DNA from: Anaerolineae bacterium
Lineage (GTDB): Bacteria; Chloroflexota; Anaerolineae; Aggregatilineales; JAFGMM01
Length of the DNA stretch: 64,000 nt
Assembly: GCA_027494055.1 (NCBI GenBank)
Contig: JAOSJO010000024.1
Span: forward strand, 186,001-250,000
Reading direction: 5' to 3'
The notes below the pieces were generated by a model, which saw nothing but the letters and a program-made list of their open reading frames with translations, was not told where the DNA came from and searched no databases. The position numbers were made by a program, and so were the translations under genes. The stretch's first letter is position 1; each line of letters starts with the position of its first letter. Below are positions 33,859 to 43,921 of the stretch, piece by piece.

Positions 33859-35073
33859 ATGATGAAACCAGCAATTGTGCTTTCAGCGCACACAATGGGG
33901 CTTGGCGTGGCGCGCGCGCTCGGCATGATGGGCGTGCCGGTCGTCTCGGTGCACTACGACGAGCGCGACATGGCGCACGTGTCGAAGTACGTGTGCGAAG
34001 CGGTGCCGGGTCCGCACCCTGAGCATGACGAGGACCAGTTTGTCGATCTGCTTGTCCGGTGTGCAGAGCGCTTCGGCGGGGGTTGCTGATCCCGGCTTCT
34101 GACGAGACGGTCGTGACCGTGTCGAAGCACAAAGCGCTGCTGGAGCGCCACTACATCGTGGCCTGCACCGAATGGGCCATCACCGAACAGTTTATCGACA
34201 AGAAGCGCACCTATGCGCTGGCGGACGCAATCGGCGTGCCGGCGCCCAGGACCATCGTGCCCCCGGTCCGTCGAGGACGTGGAGCGGTACGGCAAAACGA
34301 TAGAGTTTCCGTGCCTGGTGAAGCCGTGCCAGAGCCATCTCTTCTATGACCAGTTCAAACGGAAGATGGTGCGCGTCGAAAACCTCGACGAGATGCTGGT
34401 CGCTTACCGACAGGCCGCCGACGCCGGCCTCGATGTGATGTTGCAGGAGATCATCCCCGGCGACGACACGCACGGCGTCAACTACAACGCCTATGTCTGG
34501 GAGGGCCAGCCGCTCGTGGAGTTCACCGCCGAGAAGGTGAGGAACGCCCCGCCCTGGCTCGGCTCCCCGCGCGTTGCGATCAGCAAGGCGATTCCGGAGG
34601 TCATCGAGCCGGGACGTGCGATCCTCAACGCCATGGGGTTCTACGGATATTCGTGCAGTGAGTTCAAGCGCGACGCGCGGGACGGCGTCTACAAACTCAT
34701 GGAGGTGAACGGTCGCCACAACCTGTCGTCGCTTCTGGCGGTGCGCTGTGGCGTCAACTTCCCCTGGCTCCAGTACCAGCACCTGGTGCACGGCGAGACG
34801 CCGTCGGCGCGAGCGGCTGACACCGGCGTCTACTGGATCGACTTCACCAGAGACGTTGGCTACAGCGCGATGTACTGGCGCAAAGAGCGGTATACGCTGC
34901 GCCAATACCTGCGGCCCTATCTCAGGCCGCACGTGTTCGCCATCTGGGACCGGAAGGACCCCAGGCCGTTTCTCAGACGCTGTTCGCATCTGGTCCGCGT
35001 CGCTTTCCGAAGCGCGTTTACGGCGCTGCGCGGCCCGCGCGCCAAGGACCGTGTGGTTCGGCAGGCTTCCTGA
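33859..35073 (+). CDS. ATP-grasp protein of the polysaccharide locus, frameshifted twice
   Basis: About 404 residues, ATP-grasp ligase resembling carbamoyl-phosphate-synthase/D-aspartate-ligase-like proteins: N-terminal pre-ATP-grasp domain (IVLSAHTMGLGVARALG), central DETVVTVSKHK and DKKRTYALADAIGVPAPRT, then CLVKP and the metal/ATP-binding segment KLMEVNGRHN. Shifts lie at about 34080 and 34265, both in short G or C runs. Such proteins in capsule loci are thought to couple an amino acid to a carboxylated sugar; the acceptor cannot be told. Followed closely by a methyltransferase. Confidence 0.8.
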
Positions 35074-35094
35074 GAGGAAGGGAAGAATTGCATC

Positions 35095-36000
35095 ATGGCC
35101 GAAAAGGTCTGGATCACCTGCAACGTATGTGGCGCGGACGCCTTTCGCGAGCTGTCAAGCGTGGGCGAGTGGCGCATCGGTCAGTGCGCCAAGTGCTCCC
35201 TCATATACGTGAATCCCGTCCCCCTGTTCGGGGCAAACTCGGACGAGTTCTCGGAGGTGTCGCTGGAATTCCAGTACACCCGGTTCATGTATGAGATCAC
35301 GCCGGAGCGCGTCGCGTATGAGAAGGGTCAGCTCCAGCGGCAGTACGACGCAATCGCGGGCTATACCGCGCTGCCGCTTCAGCCCATGCGCTTCCTCGAC
35401 ATCGGCTGCGGCTCCGGGATGCCGGTGCGGGCGGCCTCCGAATTGGGGTGGGAAGCTGTCGGCGTGGACATCAACCGGGTACTCATCGATCTGGGGAAGG
35501 AGAAGCTCGGCGTTGACCTCAGGTGCGTCGATCTGCTGGATTGCGGCTTCGAGGACGACTACTTCCAGTTCATTCGCCTCAGGGATGTCATCGAGCACCT
35601 GCCGAACCCCTACCAGATGCTCGCGGAGGTCAGGCGCATTCTCGCGCCCGGCGGCGTGGTGCTGGTCGTCACGCCGAACGAGGACGGCCTTCCCACGCAA
35701 CTCCGGCTGCTGCTCCACAAGAAACGGGTCACAGTGGCGACTGTGCCGCCGCCCCATCACCTTCATGGGTTTACGTCAAAGACCCTGAAGGCCATTGCCG
35801 ATAGGGCAAGGTTTGTGACGCATGTGGTCAGGACCACGACGCCGATGGACGCGCTGTACGTCACGCTCAACAACATGCAGAGCGCGGTGAAACTGCGGTA
35901 TGCGCCTGTCTGGCTTGCGTCGCGTGCGCTTGGGAGGGGGAGCGTGCTGGTGGGATGGTTCGGCAAGCCAGAGCAGCGTGGCCTGGCGGCAGGCGACTGA
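35095..36000 (+). CDS. Class I SAM-dependent methyltransferase with zinc-ribbon N-terminus
   Basis: 301 residues. The N-terminal CNVCGAD...CAKC looks like a zinc-binding knuckle. The methyltransferase core follows, with SAM motif I LDIGCGSGMPV (about residue 101-111) and the acidic GVDIN strand end. DVIEHLPNP and LAPGGVVLVVTPN are typical of the Methyltransf_23 type. Such proteins methylate sugars or small carbohydrate precursors in polysaccharide loci. The gene is intact; GAGAGGAAGGG precedes ATG 35095. Confidence 0.9.
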   Translation: MAEKVWITCNVCGADAFRELSSVGEWRIGQCAKCSLIYVNPVPLFGANSDEFSEVSLEFQYTRFMYEITPERVAYEKGQLQRQYDAIAGYTALPLQPMRFLDIGCGSGMPVRAASELGWEAVGVDINRVLIDLGKEKLGVDLRCVDLLDCGFEDDYFQFIRLRDVIEHLPNPYQMLAEVRRILAPGGVVLVVTPNEDGLPTQLRLLLHKKRVTVATVPPPHHLHGFTSKTLKAIADRARFVTHVVRTTTPMDALYVTLNNMQSAVKLRYAPVWLASRALGRGSVLVGWFGKPEQRGLAAGD

Positions 36001-36379
36001 GACGGCGCAAGGTCCGTGTCGCCGCGCTTAGCAATTAAAATAGTGGAAAGGACATTACTTGAAAGAATATTTAGATATTTTAGTTACCAGAAATTTACCT
36101 TATTTACCTATAATATATAAGGTATCACATATATGAAGTGATATTGTACCCTGAAGATGAGAGGTAACTGCCAGAACGACCTGACGCCAACCCCGGCCCA
36201 CTTTACCGTCGCAGACTCATCGAGTCGCTGACGCCCTCGTTGTTGCACAAGGCTTCCTCCTGCCACCGCCCATCCGTAAGGCAGTCCATCGCTGCCGAAT
36301 CGAACTCTTTGCCTCCGCCATTGCCGAACGGACTGGTTTAGTCGTTTCGTCAGTCAATGCGAGAGGCGGTTTCGTATGA
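36001..36379. promoter_or_regulatory. AT-rich intergenic region with a probable internal promoter
   Basis: 36040-36150 is strikingly A+T-rich against its surroundings. TATAAT at 36109-36114 is a perfect -10. Around it are inverted repeats: ACCTTAT/ATAAGGT near 36096-36122 and TATCAC/GTGATA with a 9-base spacer near 36123-36143. No -35 match is convincing and no gene is supported. It probably starts a second transcript (FemAB-like to CapD-like genes). Confidence 0.55.
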
Positions 36380-37432
36380 ATGGGGGAGATCATATTCCCG
36401 CAAGATTCGCGGTGGTCGGGGTTGCTGGGGTCTGCTGCACACGACGTTTACCATCTACCGGCGTATGTCGCGTTCGCCGCGCGACACGAAGGCGGGGCAG
36501 CGGCGGCATTCTATATGGAGCATGATGGCGTGCGGTTTCTATCGCCGATGCTGATCAGGGACGTGCCCGACGCGCTTGGCGCGCCGGATGGCTGGCGCGA
36601 CGCCACCGGCCCTTACGGCTATCCCGGCCCGATCCTGCTGCCCGCGCACGACTGCTCTGTTCTCAGGCAGGCGCTGTGCACCCTCCAGGAGGTGGGCGCC
36701 GAGCACCACATCGTCACCATGTTCTTCCGCCTGCATCCCTTGATTGCGCTCCCTGTGGACGTTCTGGCCGAATTCGGCGAGCTTGTGCTGCATGGTCAGA
36801 CCATTTCGATTGATCTCTCCCTGCCGGAGGAGACAATATGGGCGCGGACGCGGCAGAACCATAAAAGGGATATCAACAAGCTGACCCGGCAGGGCTTTCA
36901 AGCGGTTATGGATGCGTGGGAGTATTATGAGGCCTTCGTCCACATCTACCGGCAGACCATGGACCGCCTGTCGGCGGACACGTTCTACCACTTTGACCGT
37001 CCCTACTTCACAGACCTCCGCACCGCCCTCGGCGATTGTCTCCACCTGTGCACCGTGCTCTCTCCTGAAGGGGAGGTCGCATCGGGCGGCGTATTCTCTA
37101 CCGTCAATGGCATCGTCGAATACCATCTCGGCGGCACGAGCACGAAGTATCTCCCTTGCGCGCCCTCCAAACTGATGTTTGACCACGTGCGCCGCTGGGC
37201 GGCGGAGATGGGCCATCGCATTTTTCACCTGGGCGGCGGCGTCGGCTGCCGTGCGGACTCGCTGTTTGACTTTAAGGCCGGGTTCTCCGATTTGCGGAGC
37301 AACTTCTACACCTTCAGGATGGTCGTGGATGCGGAGAAATACGCGGCCCTCAATGGTCTCTGGGCCGAACGTCGTCGGGCGATAGACGATCACGCCGATT
37401 TCTTCCCCAAGTATCGCCAGTTGTGCGCATAA
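36380..37432 (+). CDS. FemAB/GNAT-like acyl- or aminoacyl-transferase
   Basis: 350 residues with duplicated GNAT-fold features. QNHKRDINKLTRQGF near residue 155 and the C-terminal FHLGGGVGCRADSLFDFKAGF pattern are typical of FemAB-like (GNAT) proteins found in exopolysaccharide loci. Family members transfer an amino acid or acyl group to a cell-envelope acceptor. The N-terminal boundary is not certain (ATG 36380, or ATG 36376 in another frame). It is 16 bases before the aminotransferase and probably modifies the amino sugar made there. Confidence 0.78.
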   Translation: MGEIIFPQDSRWSGLLGSAAHDVYHLPAYVAFAARHEGGAAAAFYMEHDGVRFLSPMLIRDVPDALGAPDGWRDATGPYGYPGPILLPAHDCSVLRQALCTLQEVGAEHHIVTMFFRLHPLIALPVDVLAEFGELVLHGQTISIDLSLPEETIWARTRQNHKRDINKLTRQGFQAVMDAWEYYEAFVHIYRQTMDRLSADTFYHFDRPYFTDLRTALGDCLHLCTVLSPEGEVASGGVFSTVNGIVEYHLGGTSTKYLPCAPSKLMFDHVRRWAAEMGHRIFHLGGGVGCRADSLFDFKAGFSDLRSNFYTFRMVVDAEKYAALNGLWAERRRAIDDHADFFPKYRQLCA

Positions 37433-37448
37433 GCTATGGAGGTGCGCC

Positions 37449-38663
37449 ATGCACGTGCCCATGTCGTCGCCCGATATCGCGGAAGCGGAAATCAACGCCG
37501 TCACCGAAGTGCTTGGGACGCAGTGGCTGAGCATGGGTCCCCGGCTCGCCATGTTTGAGGAGGCCTTCGCCCGGTACGTGGGTGCGAAACATGCCGTGGG
37601 GGTCAACTCAGGGACAAGCGGCCTGCACCTTGCCATGCGCGCCGCTGGCATCGAGCGAGGGGCGGAAGTGATCACCTCCTCGTTCAGTTTCATCGCTTCG
37701 GCCAACTGCGTGCTGTATGAGGGGGGAACGCCGGTCTTTGTCGATATCGACCCCCTCACCGGCAACGTCGCCCCGGCGGCGGTTGAGGCCGCCATCACCG
37801 AGCGCACGCGCGCCCTGATCGTCATCCACGTCTTCGGCCAGCCGGCGGACATGGACCCCCTGTTCCGGATCGTCCGGCAGCATAACCTCTGGCTGATCGA
37901 GGACGCCTGCGAGGCGGTTGGCGCGGAGTACAAAGGCCGCCGCGCAGGCACGATGTCTCACGCCGCCGTGTTTGCCTTCTATCCCAACAAGCAGATGACC
38001 ACCGGCGAAGGCGGGATGATCGTCACCGACAACGCGGCATGGGCAGACCTCTTCTGCAGCCTGCGCAATCAGGGCCGCGACGTGTTCGACGGCTGGCTAA
38101 ACCACACGCGCCTGGGCTACAACTACCGCCTGGACGAGATGAGCGCCGCCCTGGGCCTGGTGCAGCTTCAGCGCATCGACGAGCTTCTGGCAAAGCGGAC
38201 GCAGGTGGCGTCGTGGTACAACGAGCGCATCGATGCGATTCCGGGGGTCGAAAAACCCTACATTGCCGAGACGACCACCCGGATGAGCTGGTTTGTGTAT
38301 GTCATCCGGTGTGTGGGCGGCATCAACCGGAACCGGCTGATGACCTTCCTCGCCGGGCAGGAGGTGCCTTCGCGCCCGTATTTCACCCCCATCCACCTCC
38401 AGCCCTTCTACCGGGATCAGTTCGGGTGGAAGCCCGGCGATCTGCCCAACACCGAGAAGGCCGGCGACACGTTTCTCGCGCTGCCCTTCTCCAGTGTGAT
38501 GACCGAACCGCAGGTGGACTATGTCTGCCAGCAGTTGGCCGCGGGAGTCTGTCAGCAGTTGGATGAGGCAATCGTCCGCTATTGGGCGATCAACACGCCG
38601 CGTTACGTGGAAGGACGTGCAAACGTCGCTGTTCCCGAAAGGCAGACCTATGCGACTCAATGA
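37449..38663 (+). CDS. DegT/DnrJ/EryC1/StrS-family sugar aminotransferase
   Basis: 404 residues, PLP-dependent enzyme that aminates a keto-sugar nucleotide. SGTSGLHLAMRA (phosphate loop), EDACEAVGAEYKG and the PLP-Lys in FYPNKQMTTGEGG (about residue 181) are all present. GGAGG lies before ATG 37449. Intact. The last 14 bases overlap the next gene. With the CapD-like dehydratase at the end of the locus it would provide a 4-amino-4,6-dideoxy-type sugar. Confidence 0.93.
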   Translation: MHVPMSSPDIAEAEINAVTEVLGTQWLSMGPRLAMFEEAFARYVGAKHAVGVNSGTSGLHLAMRAAGIERGAEVITSSFSFIASANCVLYEGGTPVFVDIDPLTGNVAPAAVEAAITERTRALIVIHVFGQPADMDPLFRIVRQHNLWLIEDACEAVGAEYKGRRAGTMSHAAVFAFYPNKQMTTGEGGMIVTDNAAWADLFCSLRNQGRDVFDGWLNHTRLGYNYRLDEMSAALGLVQLQRIDELLAKRTQVASWYNERIDAIPGVEKPYIAETTTRMSWFVYVIRCVGGINRNRLMTFLAGQEVPSRPYFTPIHLQPFYRDQFGWKPGDLPNTEKAGDTFLALPFSSVMTEPQVDYVCQQLAAGVCQQLDEAIVRYWAINTPRYVEGRANVAVPERQTYATQ

Positions 38664-40303
38664 GTTCCTCAAGTGGTTCTGGGACCGGCTCTGGCTGTTC
38701 GCCCTGGCCGGCCTTGTCGTCGGCGGCGCGACCTATGTGGTGGTGGCCCGACGCCCTCCGGCCTACGAAGCCAGGGTCATGATGGTGGTAGGCGGCTACA
38801 TGCAAGCGCCCAACCCCGATACCACCGAGATACGCACCGGTGTGGAACTGGCGCGTACCTACGCGGTGCTTGCCACCACCCATGACGTGCTCCGGGAGGC
38901 GGTTGCGGCGGCGGACTTCCCGCTCGCGCCGGATCGGCTGGCTGAACTGGTGGACACCGAGGTCAGGTCTGACACCTCAATTCTCGAATTGAGCGTCACC
39001 TACACCGACGCGGAGCAGGCCGCCACAATTGCCAACGCCATTGCGCAACAGCTCATCGTGCAGAGTCCGACCAACCTGACGCCAGAGCAACAGCAGCAAC
39101 TCGACATGGCCTACGCCCAGATCGACCGGCTGAACCGCCAGTTGGAGAGGGCGCGCGCCGAGGTCGACGCGCTTGACCAGTCGTTGGCGGATGAGGGCGC
39201 GACTGCAGACCTGGAGCCTTTCGAGCGCACGTTGCTTCTCGAACAGCAGGAGCGGCTGACCAACCAGATAAACCAGCTCACGGCGAGTCTGGCCGAGTTC
39301 CTGGCGGTGGCCGCGGGTATGCAGGAGCGCACGAACGCGCTGGAAATCGTCGAGTGGGCGCGGACGCCGCCCACGCCCGTCAACACCAACACCTGGGTAA
39401 TCACCCTCTTTGGCGCGATGGTGGGCGTGGTGCTCATTGCCGGGCTGGTATTCATCGTCGAATACCTGGATGATACGATCTGGGTCCCGGACGCGGCGGC
39501 GCAGACGCTTGGGCTGCCCGTGCTGGCGGTGATCCCGGAAATTCGGCGACGCCAGCGACAGCCCGGCAGCGCGCCTCATCGTCGTGAAGCGTCCGACTGA
39601 CCCGGTATCCGACAGCTATCACGCGCTGTGCGCCCATCTCCTGGGGGCTGCCGGGAGTTCGGGACGGCGCATGGTGGTCTTTACCAGTGCTGACGCCGGG
39701 GCGGGTAAGAGCGTCACCGTGGGCAACGTGGCGGTTGCCATGGCGGAGGCCGGCCTGCGCGTGCTGCTGGTCGATGCTGACCTGCGCAACCCGAGTCTGC
39801 ACCAGTTCTTTGGCCTGCACAATGAGGTCGGCCTGACGACGTTGCTCGCCGCTGACCCGCCGGATCCGACGCCCTCCCCTGCGCCTGGACTCGGACGCTG
39901 CCTTGCGCCGGTGCGTGCAGGAGCCAGCCGGCCACGACCTGCGCGTGCTGACAAGCGGCGTGGTCACGGCCAACCCGACGAGCCTGTTGGGTTCGCCCCG
40001 TATGCAGGCGTGGTGTCAGGCGTTGCGGCTTGCCGAGGATGTCGATGTCATCCTGTTTGATACGCCCGCATCGGCCCTGGCGCCTGATAGCGCCGTCCTG
40101 GCCGAAGTCGCCGGGGCGTCGGTGGTGCTGGTCTTGCGGGCGGGCAAGACGACGCGCCAGATCGCAGCGGAAACCAGAGCGCACTTTGCCCAGTTCGCGC
40201 TGGAGATTGCGGGCGTGGTTCTCAGCTTCGTCCGGCGCGACGACCTGGGGACGCGCTATCGCAGCGCAGTCTCGCCGCACCCTGCGAGCAGCGCTGTATC
40301 TGA
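38650..40303 (+). CDS. Polysaccharide co-polymerase/BY-kinase fusion (Wzz-Wzc type), frameshifted
   Basis: N-terminal Wzz-like part: TM1 at about 12-35, periplasmic-side coiled-coil rich region, TM2 at about 250-275. Near 39573 one extra base breaks the frame, after which the kinase domain continues with LIVVKRPTDPVSDSY, Walker A SADAGAGKS and Walker A' VDADLRNPS. A second shift near 39880 precedes LRVLTSG and ILFDTPA (Walker B). Joined it is a single tyrosine autokinase of the Wzc/CpsCD kind controlling chain length. The stop is uncertain (40301-40303 requires one more shift). A typical C-terminal tyrosine cluster is not seen. Confidence 0.8.
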
Positions 40304-40419
40304 GGTACGTGACCCTCCATCAACCGGAATCTATCGCGCACAAGCAGCGAGTAGCGCCCAGGCCACATCGCGACGCACAAGCGCAGCAGCCTGTCTTCTG
40401 GGGGAAAGGCTCTCTTGTG

Positions 40420-42447
40420 ATGGGACGGCGCGGTTATATCTATGGATACATGCGCGCGCATCGCCACACCAGACGCTTTGTTGTCTGGACAGTCGCCGAC
40501 AGCGTGATTATCCTGGTGGCGTACATGACGGCCTTCTCAGCGCGCGCCATTTTCACGCCGTTGGATTACGTCCAGGTCCTCGATTTCACGCTCTTCTCCA
40601 TCGTCGTCACCCTGTTATCGCTTCACATCTTCGGCGTCTACCGGCGGATCTGGTCCCAGACCAGCGGACACAGCATTGTCGTCATCGTCAAGGCGGTGGC
40701 TGTTTCCACGGCGGTGACTTTCGCGGTCGACGTGGTGGCCGGCGCGCCGCACCCGCTGCCGCTCAGTGTGGTGCTTCTGGGTAACTTCCTGGCGTTTACG
40801 GGATTTGTCGCCGTCCGCTATCGCTCGCGCCTGATCAGCGGGCTGTCGTGGCGCTTGGCGCGCGATCTGGAAAAGCGAGTTTCCTGAGCCGCCTGTCCGC
40901 GTCCTGATTGCGGGGGCAGGCGAGGCCGGGCAGGCGTTCGCCTGGCGTCTGAAGCATCGGTGGTTCAAGGCCAATGCGCACTGCTACCGCATCGTGGGTT
41001 TCGTGGATGGCGATGTCGAAAAACGCGGCCTGTATGTCGAAGATTGCTGTGTGCTCGGCTCGTGGGCGGATATCCCCGCGCTCGTTGACCAGCATCGGGT
41101 TGATTTGGTCGTGCTGGCGCTGGAAGACGCCACCGGGCCGACCTTCCGGCGCGTGCTCTCGTTTTGCGAGCGCACCACCGCGCGCATCAGGTGGTACCCA
41201 ACACGCTCGCGCTTGTGAGTTCGACGAAGGGCTGCGCGCTGCTGCGGGATGTTCAGCCGGAGGACATCCTGGGCCGCAAGCCTGTCGGGCACCACCGGGG
41301 CGTCGATTTGACGCCCGTGATCGGCAAGGTGACGCTGGTAACCGGGGCGGCTGGCTCAATCGGCTCCGAGCTGGTCCGGCAACTGCGCGCCTACCAGCCG
41401 GCCAGGCTCATCCTGCTGGACAATAACGAGAGCGGCCTGCACGATCTCGTTACCGAACTGGGGGACGAGGCGTGCTCGAACACGGTCTCGGTGCTCGCCG
41501 ACATCACCCGTGAGGAAGCGCTGTCCCAGGTCTTTGCGTGGTACCGGCCCCAGGTCATCTTCCATGCTGCGGCCTACAAGCATGTCCCCATGCTGGAGCG
41601 ATATCCTCATGAGGCTGTGCGCGTCAACATCTACGGTACGTGGCTGCTCGCCGGGCTGGCGCAGGCCCACGGGGCGGAGCGCTTTGTGCTCATCTCCACC
41701 GACAAAGCGGTGGAGCCGTCGTGCATCATGGGCGCGAGCAAGCGCCTCTGCGAGTTGTCGATGTTCGCGCTGGCGCGGCAGAATGGATGCGAGACGCGCT
41801 TCACTTCGGTGCGGTTTGGCAATGTCTTCGGCAGCCGGGGCAGCGTCGTGCCGACGTTCAACCGCCAGATCGAGCAGGGCGGTCCGGTGACGGTCACGCA
41901 CCGCGAGATGACGCGCTTCTTCATGACCACGTCGGAGGCGGTCAACCTGGTGATTCACGCAGCGTGCCTGACGGCAGGCGGCGACTTGTTCATGCTCAAG
42001 ATGGGCGAGGACATCCGCATTGTCGATCTGGCGGAGCGCATGATCCGGATGCGCGGCCTGCGCCCGTACAAGGACATCGAGATTAGGTTCACGGGGATCC
42101 GGCCCGGCGAAAAGCTGCACGAGCGGCTGGAGAACGCATCGGAAGTGGCGACGCAGACCACACACCCGAACATCGTGCGGCTGGACGACCCAGGCGATGC
42201 GTTTGATCCCACCGCTTTTGCTGATCGCGTCACCCGGCTGATCGCCTCGTGTAACCCGCGTTGCGCCGTCTGCCAGGCGGACGGCGCGCGCCTGCCGCCG
42301 GCTGTCGCAGACGCAGCGCCCCACGACGACGCCAGGTCGCCCTGCCTGGGTTGTCTCACCAGCCTTGCCGAGACGCTTGCCCCAAACGACCCGGTTCATC
42401 AGATACTGTGGGCGCAAGCGACCGGCGCGCGGTCTGACGTGTCCTGA
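40420..42447 (+). CDS. CapD/PglF/WbpM-type UDP-sugar 4,6-dehydratase with membrane domain, frameshifted
   Basis: About 675 residues. The N-terminus has four TM helices (about 20-150), then a CoA-binding-like Rossmann fold (VLIAGAGEAGQAF), then an extended SDR domain: TGAAGSIGSEL (NAD motif), AAYKHVPMLE, STDKAVEPSCIMGASKR (catalytic Met/Lys arrangement of this family) and IRFTGIRPGEKLHE. Shifts lie near 40880 and 41188. The C-terminal tail contains C-x2-C and C-x2-C like pairs that could bind a metal. Makes 4-keto-6-deoxy sugar nucleotides for the aminotransferase upstream. Confidence 0.88.
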
Positions 42448-42482
42448 GCTTCCTCCCGCCTGACATCTGCCTCTTGTATCAT

Positions 42483-42508
42483 GGCGACGGCCCGGTGCGG
42501 GCGTCGCC
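42483..42508 (+). terminator. Hairpin after the polysaccharide locus
   Basis: GGCGAC/GTCGCC and GCCCG/CGGGC make one stem with a single bulged base around GTG. No real T-tract follows, so it is a terminator candidate only. Confidence 0.5.
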
Positions 42509-42537
42509 ACCGGTGCGTTTGCCCCCGGCTGAAGCGG

Positions 42538-42572
42538 TTGGCTGAATGCGGCTGCCGAAAATATGCTAGAAT
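42538..42572 (+). promoter_or_regulatory. Promoter of the rhamnose isomerase gene
   Basis: TTGGCT at 42538-42543, 18-bp spacer, TATGCT at 42562-42567 (or TAGAAT at 42567-42572). The leader to ATG 42643 would be about 70 bases. Confidence 0.5.
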
Positions 42573-42642
42573 TGCGGTTGAAGCTGCACGTCTGTGAGAC
42601 CCATCGCGCCATACGATTCGCACACGAGGAGGAAGGTGCATC

Positions 42643-43848
42643 ATGACCCATCCAGCCGCCTACGAGCGCCTGACTGAGCAACTGGCGCAGCGCGGCATCG
42701 ACGTTGCGCAGGTGAAAGCCAGGCTCAAGACCCAGCACATCGAGACCCCCTCCTGGGGGTACGGGAACAGCGGCACCCGCTTCAAGATATTCCCCTGGCC
42801 CGGCGCGGCGCGCGACATCTACGAGAAGCTTGCCGACGCCGGCTACATCCACCGCCTGACCGGCGTCGCACCCAGCGTCGCTATCCACATCCCCTGGGAC
42901 AAGACCGACGACTGGGACGGGCTGAAGCAGTACGCAGAGGCGCAGGGCGTCGCCATCGGCGCGGTAAACCCGAACCTCTTTCAGGACGAGGCGTACCGGC
43001 TTGGGAGCATCTGCAGCCCCAGCCCCGCCGTGCGCGAGCAGGCCCTGGCGCACATCGTCGAGTGCTGCGAGATCATGCCCAGGGTTGGGAGCACTCTCCT
43101 CAGCCTGTGGTTTGCCGACGGGACGAATTACGCCGGCCAGGACAGCATCAGCGGCCGCAAGCACCGGCTTGAGGAAGCGCTGGCGGAAGTGTATAAATAC
43201 GTCCCGCAGGGCGCGCGGATGCTGATCGAATACAAGTTCTTCGAGCCTTACTTCTACCACACCGACCTCGCCGATTGGGGCATGGCCTACGCCACGGCGC
43301 TCAAGCTTGGCGAACGCGTGCAGGTGCTGGTCGATACCGGGCATCACGCGCCGGGGACGAACGTCGCCCACATTGTCGCCTTCCTGCTGGACGAAGGGCG
43401 GTTGGGCGGCTTCCACTTCAACGCGCGCAAGTACGCCGACGACGACCTGATTGTCGGCTCGGTCAACCCGTTCGAGCTGTTCGAGATCTTCACCGAACTG
43501 GTGATGGCCGGCGAGCGCGCCAGGGACGTGGCGTACATGCTGGACCAGTGCCACAACATCGAGTCCAAGCTCGAAGCGATGCTGGTGAGCATCCTCAACT
43601 GCCAGGTGGCCTATGCGAAGGCCCTCACCGTAGACTACAAGACGCTCCGCGAGAAGCAGTTGGCCGGCGACGTGATGGGCGCGCACCGCGTGTTGTTCGA
43701 CGCTTACGAGACGGACGTGCGCCCGTTGCTGGCGCAGGTGCGCGTGGAGATGGGCCTACAGCCGGACCCGCTGGCCGTCTACCACGCGGACGATTACGCG
43801 CGCCGTGTCGCCGAAGAACGTGGCGTCAGCGCCACCGGGTGGTCATGA
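42643..43848 (+). CDS. rhaI: L-rhamnose isomerase, Pseudomonas/Bacillus RhaI type
   Basis: 401 residues, xylose-isomerase-like TIM barrel interconverting L-rhamnose and L-rhamnulose. Typical segments are [14 protein letters not shown] near residue 37, [21 protein letters not shown], the metal-ligand region [15 protein letters not shown] and [22 protein letters not shown] precedes ATG 42643. The gene is intact. It is followed by a ribokinase-family gene which would phosphorylate the product or a related sugar. The family also accepts other deoxy- and ketoses, so the true substrate is likely but not certain. Confidence 0.9.
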   Translation: MTHPAAYERLTEQLAQRGIDVAQVKARLKTQHIETPSWGYGNSGTRFKIFPWPGAARDIYEKLADAGYIHRLTGVAPSVAIHIPWDKTDDWDGLKQYAEAQGVAIGAVNPNLFQDEAYRLGSICSPSPAVREQALAHIVECCEIMPRVGSTLLSLWFADGTNYAGQDSISGRKHRLEEALAEVYKYVPQGARMLIEYKFFEPYFYHTDLADWGMAYATALKLGERVQVLVDTGHHAPGTNVAHIVAFLLDEGRLGGFHFNARKYADDDLIVGSVNPFELFEIFTELVMAGERARDVAYMLDQCHNIESKLEAMLVSILNCQVAYAKALTVDYKTLREKQLAGDVMGAHRVLFDAYETDVRPLLAQVRVEMGLQPDPLAVYHADDYARRVAEERGVSATGWS

Positions 43849-43921
43849 GCCTTCCCCATTAGCGGGCGCGCGTTTTGCGGCGCGCGCCGCGCCTTTCGCC
43901 GGTGATGAGAAAGGGACCACA

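Noticed and set aside
41356-43686. A 776-codon minus-strand open frame spanning CapD-like and rhaI genes
   Set aside because: Antisense to two recognised genes and across the intergenic promoter; translation has no family features.
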